Made by a program: the position numbers and the translations under genes. Below the pieces are notes generated by a model. That model saw only the letters and a program-made list of their open reading frames with translations, was not told where the DNA came from and did no database searches. From Bacteriovorax sp. UBA1852 (lineage in GTDB: Bacteria; Bdellovibrionota; Bacteriovoracia; Bacteriovoracales; Bacteriovoracaceae): 19,854 nucleotides of DNA. This document shows, piece by piece, positions 14,272 through 19,854 of this stretch. Position 1 is the stretch's first letter; each line of letters starts with the position of its first letter. The stretch spans positions 1 to 19,854 of the forward strand of contig DDIK01000021.1 of the NCBI GenBank assembly GCA_002338505.1, given 5' to 3'.

Positions 14272-17008
14272 TTTGTACGCCAGCCACGTCCTCTAAAGTT
14301 CTCTTTTTCTCAATCATTTTATATGCTTCGAAGAGATCGCCAACTTTAACGTCGTTGTAATTCTCTAAGCCAACACCACATTCGTATCCTGACTTAACTT
14401 CTTTAACATCGTCTTTGAAACGCTTAAGACTAGACATCTTACCATCGAAGAGAATTTTACCATCTCTAAGAAGTCTCACACTACATCCAACTTCAATAGA
14501 GCCATCAATAACATATGAACCAGCGATCAGACCTATCTTTGGAACAGAGAAAGTATCTCTAACTTCTGCTCTACCGATAAATTCTTCGACAACATCTGGA
14601 TCAAGAAGACCTTCAATTGCTAATTTAACATCATTTATAAGTTCATAAATAATTGAATATGTTTTGACATCAAGACCTTTCTCTTCAGCAAGTCTTCTTG
14701 CTGTCGTTGATGGTCTCATATTAAATCCTACAAGAAAGGCGCTAGCCGAATCTGCAAGAAGAACATCGTTATCAGAAATTGGTCCAACTCCACCAGCAAT
14801 CATCTTAACTGTAACTTCTTCATTTGAAAGATTTTCAAGAGCAGTTTTGATAGCCTCATAAGACCCTTGAACATCTGATCTAACGATAAGATTGAGATCT
14901 TTCTTTTTACCTTCTTCAACAGGAGCTGCTGCAAAGAAATCTTCAAGAGAAACTTTCTTCTGAGTTGTAATTGTTGTCTCAAGAGTTTTTCTCTCATCAA
15001 ATCTATTTTGAGCAATCTTCTTTGCCTCTCTCTCATTTTTTACTGCATTTAGGGAATCACCTGGATTAGGAGCGTCACCTAGACCTAAAATCTGAACAGG
15101 AGTTGATGGTCCCGCCGACTTTATGTCTCTTCCAAGAGTATCAGAAAGGTTTCTCGCACGCCCGTAAGTCTCACCGACAACAATGCTATCACCTTTTTTA
15201 AGAGTACCACTCTGAATAAGAACAGTTGCAAGAGATCCTCGCCCTGGCTCTACTCTTGATTCAATAACAACACCTTCAGCGTGTCCTTTGGCCTCAGCTC
15301 TTAGCTCAAGCATTTCAGACTGAAGTGCAATTGATTCAAGTAATCCATCAACACCTTCACCTTGAAGAGCTGAGATATTACAAAATTGAGTTTCTCCACC
15401 CCAATCTTCAGGAGTGATTCCATGCTCAGTAAGTTCTTGTTTTACTCTATCTGGGTTTGCACCCTCTTTATCCATTTTGTTAACTGCAACAATAACTGGC
15501 TTACCAGCATTTTGAATAAACTTAATAGATTCTTTAGTTTGTGGCATAACACCATCGTCTGCAGCAACAATCAGAACCACGATATCTGTAATGTCAGCAC
15601 CACGTTGTCTCATTGCTCCAAAAGCAGCGTGTCCAGGAGTATCAAGAAAAGTCAGTGTTGAGTTCTTTACGTTTACAGAATAAGCACCAATATGCTGAGT
15701 GATTCCACCGGCTTCACCGTCAGCTACTTTTGCACTTCTGATATAATCTAATAACGTCGTCTTACCGTGATCAACGTGACCCATAATTGTAATAATAGGG
15801 TTTCTTGAAGGAAGTTTTTCAATTTCCTCTTCATCGAGATCTTTTTTCCCTATGATTTCATCTTCATTGAAAGAAACATCTTCAATTCTATAGTCATAGA
15901 GATCAGCTAACTTAGACGCTAAAGAAAGACCTACATAATCACCATTCTTAATAAGAAGATTAAGATCAAGTGCCTTATCGATGAGTTCCTTTAATTTAAT
16001 TTTTAACTTCTTGGCAAGTTCTTCAACATAAGCACCACCATGAAGCTTAACTACTCTCTTTGTATCTTTCACTTCTGTGATCTCTGTTCTCTTGCTTGGA
16101 CCTGTATAGGTTCTTTTCTTCTTAACTTGTGTATAAATTGGACGTCCAGAGCCACTGATTGCAGCATAAGACTTAAGCTCATTTTCAGCTCTTTGTTCAT
16201 TAAGAGTTTGAGACTTACTAATATTTGCTTTCTTCGCAGAAATCATTGATGCAAGGCCACCAATTCTCTTCTTTGTATCTTTTTTCTTTGTCGGATCATC
16301 ATCAACATCAGCAACTTTATCATTGATATCTGGCTTGCCTGGAGTTGGTTTAGCTTCCTCTTTTGGTTTAGGTTCAGCTTTTGCGACGACTCTTAATCCA
16401 AAGTTCTTAGTATTGAGAAGCTCCTCTGGAGACTTACCATCATCAGAAGGTTTTTCTTCAACCTTTTGCTCATCAGAATCTATTTTTTCTTCAGCAACAG
16501 GAGCCTCTTCTTTCTTTGGGGCTTGAGCTACAACCTGAAGGCCACGTGGAGCATCTTTGACGATATCGTCTTGCTCTTTAGGTGTGCTAGAATCAGAAGC
16601 TTCATCACTTGCTTCTTTCTGTGGCTCTACCTTAGGCTCATCTGCTTTCTTTCTAACTACAGACTTTCTACGAGTTACTGTCTTCTTTTCAGATTCAGTA
16701 TCAGCGTCATCCTTGGCAACAACTTCTTCCGTTACTGCTGTCGTAGCTTTTGCAACTTTCTTGACAACTTTTTTCTTAGTCACTTTTTTCTTAGCAGCTT
16801 TCTTTTTAGTAACTTTTTTCTTGGCCTTTTTCTTAGAGCCAGAATCATCAGTTTTTGGAGCAATTAAGCCCATTGCTTTATCCAAATCTTCATCAGAAAG
16901 TGCTGACATGTGGTTTCTTACATTAAACCCATGACCCTTTAGCTCCTCTACCAAGTCGAGGGCTCCCTTTCCAAGTTCATTTGCGATTTCAAAAATCTTT
17001 TTAGGCAT
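14261..17008 (-). CDS. infB: Translation initiation factor IF-2
   Basis: The GTPase that places initiator tRNA on the 30S subunit and promotes subunit joining. Of 915 residues, 1-50 form the first IF2_N domain, followed by a histone-H1-like Lys/Ala/Val tract (59-87). A long, charged, low-complexity linker comes next, then a second IF2_N-like domain (about 318-380). The G domain contains GHVDHGKT (410-417), GGIT (434-437), DTPGH (456-460), NKMD (510-513) and SAL (546-548). Domains II-IV of the usual pattern complete the C-terminus. The linker holds two copies of a GLxVVAxA motif (156 and 204). GGAG lies 5 nt before the ATG. It follows nusA after 54 nt, with no ylxR-type gene between, and overlaps rbfA. 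Confidence 0.98.
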   Translation of the reverse strand: MPKKIFEIANELGKGALDLVEELKGHGFNVRNHMSALSDEDLDKAMGLIAPKTDDSGSKKKAKKKVTKKKAAKKKVTKKKVVKKVAKATTAVTEEVVAKDDADTESEKKTVTRRKSVVRKKADEPKVEPQKEASDEASDSSTPKEQDDIVKDAPRGLQVVAQAPKKEEAPVAEEKIDSDEQKVEEKPSDDGKSPEELLNTKNFGLRVVAKAEPKPKEEAKPTPGKPDINDKVADVDDDPTKKKDTKKRIGGLASMISAKKANISKSQTLNEQRAENELKSYAAISGSGRPIYTQVKKKRTYTGPSKRTEITEVKDTKRVVKLHGGAYVEELAKKLKIKLKELIDKALDLNLLIKNGDYVGLSLASKLADLYDYRIEDVSFNEDEIIGKKDLDEEEIEKLPSRNPIITIMGHVDHGKTTLLDYIRSAKVADGEAGGITQHIGAYSVNVKNSTLTFLDTPGHAAFGAMRQRGADITDIVVLIVAADDGVMPQTKESIKFIQNAGKPVIVAVNKMDKEGANPDRVKQELTEHGITPEDWGGETQFCNISALQGEGVDGLLESIALQSEMLELRAEAKGHAEGVVIESRVEPGRGSLATVLIQSGTLKKGDSIVVGETYGRARNLSDTLGRDIKSAGPSTPVQILGLGDAPNPGDSLNAVKNEREAKKIAQNRFDERKTLETTITTQKKVSLEDFFAAAPVEEGKKKDLNLIVRSDVQGSYEAIKTALENLSNEEVTVKMIAGGVGPISDNDVLLADSASAFLVGFNMRPSTTARRLAEEKGLDVKTYSIIYELINDVKLAIEGLLDPDVVEEFIGRAEVRDTFSVPKIGLIAGSYVIDGSIEVGCSVRLLRDGKILFDGKMSSLKRFKDDVKEVKSGYECGVGLENYNDVKVGDLFEAYKMIEKKRTLEDVAGVQNEL
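16748..16834 (-). repeat. Histone-H1-like lysine repeat in IF-2 (residues 59-87)
   Basis: Near-tandem units of the type KKK(V/A)(T/A) form a strongly basic tract (KKKVTKKKAAKKKVTKKK and flanks) just after the first IF2_N domain. At DNA level it shows as repeated CTTTTTTCTTAG-like units. It may contact RNA or DNA non-specifically, but this is an inference. Confidence 0.7.
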
Positions 17009-17062
17009 TCTTACTCCAAATCATCTGTGATTATGCTTTTCTTACTATTTCTAATTCTTTAA

Positions 17063-18475
17063 CTATTTTATTTTAAAAGCAGCAAGCTCTTCTCTAAGCC
17101 TTCTTTCTGCTTCACTAAATTTTGCATCACTACTTTCTTCATCAGATTGACCACCGTTATCAAGAATCCCTCTATACTGAGGAACTGCTGATGCAGATAC
17201 AAGCTCTTCTTCACCTTCTGGCTGAAGCTCGATTGATCCATCTTCAATTTTAGCAGTAACTTCTTCTTTTGATTTTCCAACTTCTTCAGCTTCAACACCA
17301 AGAAGTGCAGCAATCTCACTATCGTCAGAAGCTAGGTAGTCACCAATGGCCATAACACCATTTTGAACAAGAACCTGAGCCGTTGTCTCATTAAGAAGTG
17401 GTATCTGAACAAGGTTTTCAACAGAGAGCTTAACTTGCTCCTGAAGTTTAACTTTTGAGATGATATTAATCTTATAACCTGTAAGCATCGCCGCAAGTCT
17501 TACGTTTTGACCTCTTCTACCAATTGCTAATGAAAGCTGATCTTCTTCAACGATAACATCCATTGATCTCTCTTCACTATCAACTTGGATATTTTCAATT
17601 TCTGAAGGCGCTAGTGCTGCAGTTGTAAATGTTATGAGATCATCATTCCACTTAACAATATCAATTTTTTCACCACGTAATTCATTAACTACGTTTTGAA
17701 CTCGTGAACCTTTCATACCAACACAAGCACCAACTGGATCAATGTCTTTATCAACAGATTGAACAGCAATTTTAGCTCTTTGACCTGGCTCTCTAGCAGC
17801 AGACTTTATTTCAATAGTTCCATCTTGAATTTCTGGAACTTCTAATTCAAATAGAGAAACAAGAAACATTGGTGATGTTCTTGAAAGTCTGATCTCAGGA
17901 CCTCTGTTCGTCATAACAACTTCAGTTAGGTAAGCCTGAATTCTATCTCCAGTATTAAAAGATTCTCCAGGAATAATTTCTCTTCTTGAAAGAATCGCAT
18001 CGGCCTTACCAAGGTCTACGATGATATTTCCACGCTCATATCTTCTAGCGATACCAGTGATTAAATCACCTTCTCTATGCTTAAATTCAGCAAATAGAAT
18101 TTCTCTTTCAGCATCACGAACCTTTTGCATAATAATTTGCTTAACAGTTTGGATATCGACTCTTGTAAAGTTTGGGTCTTCAATTTTAAAGCCTAATTGA
18201 TCTCCAACTTCTACATCTGGATCTTCTTTTTGCGCTTCTTCTAAATTAATTTCAACAACGTTATCTCTAACATCTTCAACAACGTTCTTAAATTGGAAGA
18301 TCTCGATATCATCATAGTCACCATTATATTTAGTTTCGTATTCACCTTGTATTCCAAACTTCTTTCTTGTTGTGACAAGAAAAGCCTGTTCAATAGCATG
18401 AGTAATAATTGATTTCTCAATACCTTTTTCTTTACTTAATACATCAATTACTTTTCCTAGTTCAGAAAAATTCAT
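17063..18475 (-). CDS. nusA: Transcription termination/antitermination factor NusA
   Basis: Binds RNA polymerase and nascent RNA and controls pausing, termination and antitermination. The 470-residue protein has the NusA N-terminal domain (1-125) and an S1 domain (about 134-200). KH1 lies around 225-285 (CVGMKGSRVQNVVNEL) and KH2 around 300-345, with the GRRG loop at 319-322 and NVRLAAMLTG. A helix-hairpin-helix-like segment (about 358-400) and an acidic linker come before the charged tail. It starts 16 nt after rimP, with a G-rich ribosome site (AGGTAGGTAGGGG) partly overlapping that gap. Together with rimP and infB it forms the conserved operon; NusA of E. coli regulates this operon, but no such site was identified here. 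Confidence 0.97.
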   Translation of the reverse strand: MNFSELGKVIDVLSKEKGIEKSIITHAIEQAFLVTTRKKFGIQGEYETKYNGDYDDIEIFQFKNVVEDVRDNVVEINLEEAQKEDPDVEVGDQLGFKIEDPNFTRVDIQTVKQIIMQKVRDAEREILFAEFKHREGDLITGIARRYERGNIIVDLGKADAILSRREIIPGESFNTGDRIQAYLTEVVMTNRGPEIRLSRTSPMFLVSLFELEVPEIQDGTIEIKSAAREPGQRAKIAVQSVDKDIDPVGACVGMKGSRVQNVVNELRGEKIDIVKWNDDLITFTTAALAPSEIENIQVDSEERSMDVIVEEDQLSLAIGRRGQNVRLAAMLTGYKINIISKVKLQEQVKLSVENLVQIPLLNETTAQVLVQNGVMAIGDYLASDDSEIAALLGVEAEEVGKSKEEVTAKIEDGSIELQPEGEEELVSASAVPQYRGILDNGGQSDEESSDAKFSEAERRLREELAAFKIK

Positions 18476-18491
18476 AATCCCCTACCTACCT

Positions 18492-19013
18492 TTATATTTC
18501 CGGCTCTAAATTGGCTTTTTTTATATCATTAAAATTTATCGTTACACTAAACTCATCATCTAAATCTAAAGTAAGACCATCGTCCCTGACTTCTTTTAAG
18601 TCACAAATAAAGTTCTTAGCTTTCTTGAGTTTCTTTTCTAAATCATTTGCTGAGTCACCCATAACTTTTGAAAACTCTTTTGTTAAGTGGATGGCAACTC
18701 TCTCACCTTTTGCTTTGTGAAAATGTTCAAGAGTTTTTAACGGGCGAAACATTCCTGGAGATGAAACTTCTAAAGTAATTTCTTCAGGTACCCAATCAGC
18801 TTCTTCAAATACTGGACTGAAAGCATGATCGACTTTTATACAATCTTCGATAACAGCAGTACCTGTATTTTCATCTTCAATAAATACCTTGAGAGTTTTA
18901 CTCCCATTTATATATTCAAGATCGTAAAGGCTATAGCCCACCTCTGCGACAACCTCACATGCAACTTCGTATAGTTTAAGTTCAATACCTGTACGCTTTT
19001 TCTCTACTTCCAA
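18492..19013 (-). CDS. rimP: Ribosome maturation factor RimP
   Basis: A cytoplasmic factor needed for 30S assembly. The 173-residue protein shows the RimP hallmark LEVSSPGMFRPL (81-92). Before it lies an alpha-beta N-terminal domain (YSLYDLEYINGSKTLKVFIE, 27-46) and after it an SH3-like C-terminal domain (about 100-170). The start is TTG at 19011-19013, chosen because AAGGA (19019-19023) lies exactly 5 nt before it; no ATG is suitably placed. It is the first gene of the leftward rimP-nusA-infB-rbfA-truB operon. It is preceded by a terminator and a TATAAT hexamer that probably mark the operon start. Confidence 0.95.
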   Translation of the reverse strand: MEVEKKRTGIELKLYEVACEVVAEVGYSLYDLEYINGSKTLKVFIEDENTGTAVIEDCIKVDHAFSPVFEEADWVPEEITLEVSSPGMFRPLKTLEHFHKAKGERVAIHLTKEFSKVMGDSANDLEKKLKKAKNFICDLKEVRDDGLTLDLDDEFSVTINFNDIKKANLEPEI

Positions 19014-19037
19014 AGCAATCCTTATCTATTAGATTCG

Positions 19038-19043
19038 ATTATA
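19038..19043 (-). promoter_or_regulatory. Probable -10 element of the rimP operon
   Basis: A perfect TATAAT on the - strand overlaps the end of the T-tract of the upstream terminator. RNA would start near 19031, giving a leader of about 18 nt with the rimP ribosome site. The -35 position falls inside the terminator hairpin and is not a good match (GATCTT at 17-nt spacing). Confidence 0.45.
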
Positions 19044-19071
19044 AAAAAAAGGGTAGATCAAAGATCTACCC
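19043..19071 (-). terminator. Intrinsic terminator of the rimI-like gene, upstream of rimP
   Basis: GGGTAGATC (19051-19059) pairs perfectly with GATCTACCC (19063-19071) around a 3-nt loop. Leftward it is followed by T8 (A8 at 19043-19050). It isolates the acetyltransferase transcript from the rimP operon. The rest of the gap (19072-19181) is AT-rich, with only weak inverted repeats. Confidence 0.9.
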
Positions 19072-19181
19072 GATATATTGCAATAAGCATAAACCGAATT
19101 AATAATCAAAATTAAATGATTATAAGAGCTTATTATCTAAATATAATTCACTCTGTCAACACTCATTTTTTTATTGAGCCC

Positions 19182-19658
19182 TTATGCGCAAAGCAGCATA
19201 CCAATAGCATCAGCCCCATCAGAATAGAACTTCTTCATCTTTCTTACTTCTTTAAAACCTAAAGTCTTGTAAAAACTTATGGCCCGCTGATTACTCAGTG
19301 CAACATCTAGGTAAATATCACTAACCTTATAGCGAGTTTTTATTTCTGAGATAGAATTCTTAAATAACTGCTGAGCAATACCATCACCATGACGCTCTGG
19401 AATGACAACAATTTTAAGTAACTCATGATGCCCATCAAAACTATCTAGAGAAAATAAAATAAAACCACATAACACATCTTGCTCTAGAGTCATTAAGAGA
19501 AAATCGACAGAGCTAGAAGGCTTAGCAACAAATGAACTCCAACTCTCCTGCGACCATGGATACTTAAGCGCTCTACTCTCAAGTTCAATAATAGCGCTCA
19601 AGTCTTGCTCGCACATAATACTTTCAGGAGTAAATGTTCTATATTGAAACTTAGTCAT
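19182..19658 (-). CDS. GNAT family N-acetyltransferase, RimI-like
   Basis: Acetyl-CoA-dependent N-acetyltransferase of 158 residues, cytoplasmic. The acetyl-CoA loop is in LKIVVIPERHGDGIAQQLF (81-99, ERHGDG at the R/QxxGxG position). It is followed by YLDVALSNQRAISFYKTLGF (116-135), with Asn123 and Tyr130 at the expected places, and a C-terminal KKFYSDGADAIGMLL (142-156). The last block, and KYPWSQESW near the N-terminus, resemble RimI, which acetylates the N-terminus of ribosomal protein S18. Other GNAT substrates cannot be excluded. Its ATG overlaps the end of the upstream gene by 8 nt, so the two are probably translationally coupled. It ends before a strong terminator. Confidence 0.85.
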   Translation of the reverse strand: MTKFQYRTFTPESIMCEQDLSAIIELESRALKYPWSQESWSSFVAKPSSSVDFLLMTLEQDVLCGFILFSLDSFDGHHELLKIVVIPERHGDGIAQQLFKNSISEIKTRYKVSDIYLDVALSNQRAISFYKTLGFKEVRKMKKFYSDGADAIGMLLCA

Positions 19659-19854
19659 TAAAATATAATCTTATCTTATCTTCACGATTAAGACTGCGCT
19701 TTAGACCCTTTAAACTTTCAGTGATACTAGCGACGTCCTGATTTGAAGATATAACAGATTTTCGTAGAAATTGCCTGGAACCAATAATAAAGGGAACATA
19801 CTCCATATACTCTCTCTTAAAGCCACAAGCTTTCTTTTTAGAAAGTCGAGGACT
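19651..19854 (-). CDS. C-terminal end of an unidentified gene (cut by the window edge)
   Basis: Reading leftward from the window edge, 67 sense codons and a TAA (19651-19653) form an open frame with no internal stop. The peptide starts SPRLSKKKACGFKREYMEYV and ends NREDKIRLYFND. It is basic and soluble-looking and has no recognised motif. Its stop lies inside the start of the rimI-like gene as ATGACTAA (8-nt overlap), the usual sign of a real upstream operon partner. In many bacteria rimI adjoins tsaB, but the visible part does not allow that identification. Confidence 0.65.
   Translation of the reverse strand, partial: SPRLSKKKACGFKREYMEYVPFIIGSRQFLRKSVISSNQDVASITESLKGLKRSLNREDKIRLYFND

Noticed and set aside
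16466..16934. Long rightward open frames opposite infB (133 and 125 codons)
   Set aside because: They are antisense to the Lys/Ala/Glu-rich linker of IF-2, whose codons read as Phe/Leu/Ser on the other strand. The products are low-complexity and have no ribosome site.
19082..19134. Nested inverted repeats (AATAAGC/GCTTATT outside, ATAATCA/TGATTAT inside) as a small RNA
   Set aside because: The stems are short, purely AT-rich or nearly so, with no good -35, and such pairings are expected by chance in this sequence. Not reported as an RNA gene.

Overview
The window is an AT-rich bacterial chromosome segment of mostly tightly packed genes. Exported proteins follow a Gram-negative pattern: Sec signal peptides, two lipobox lipoproteins and beta-barrel-like outer-membrane proteins. 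This pattern, a very large lipoprotein metzincin and a cytosolic murein-peptide-amidase-like M14 enzyme all fit a Bdellovibrionota bacterium of the Bacteriovorax/Halobacteriovorax type. That placement is an inference from gene content and style; no rRNA gene is present to confirm it. There are no tRNA or rRNA genes, insertion sequences, integrases or CRISPR arrays.

Left part (1-4121). A small unrecognised gene (12-203, possibly the tail of a longer one) is followed by a signal-peptide barrel-like protein (292-918). A bidirectional terminator (924-944) separates it from a leftward pair: an FKBP-type prolyl isomerase lipoprotein (970-1680) and RNase HI with an N-terminal extension (1765-2406). 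Diverging rightward are a PTPS/QueD-family enzyme whose active-site cysteine is replaced in a way that suggests a folate role (2524-3009), an M14 carboxypeptidase resembling MpaA (3026-3721) and a small secreted four-cysteine protein (3759-4121).

Centre (4122-11991). A candidate sigma70 promoter (4266-4293) precedes a two-gene unit: a putative outer-membrane barrel (4327-5157) and, 15 nt later, a 2148-residue lipoprotein zinc metalloprotease (5173-11619). The protease has a metzincin site HEIGHNLGLRH with a SIMDY Met-turn, and its N-terminal third contains two divergent copies of a module of about 275 residues. A strong terminator follows, then a doubtful 75-codon gene starting at TTG, then a second terminator shared with the leftward genes.

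Right part (12029-19854, all leftward). Read from right to left: the end of an unidentified gene overlaps a RimI-like acetyltransferase. A terminator then separates these from the conserved translation/transcription operon rimP-nusA-infB-rbfA-truB. In this operon rimP starts at TTG, infB and rbfA overlap by 11 nt, and rbfA and truB overlap as TAATG. Beyond truB, and after an inverted repeat, lies a membrane-anchored protein with a C-terminal single-cluster ferredoxin domain that starts at GTG. The rimP operon supplies 30S subunit maturation (RimP, RbfA), tRNA U55 modification (TruB), initiation (IF-2) and transcript elongation/termination control (NusA).

The least ordinary parts are the protease unit, the ferredoxin membrane protein, the PTPS active-site substitution, and two places where a terminator T-tract runs straight into a TATAAT hexamer.
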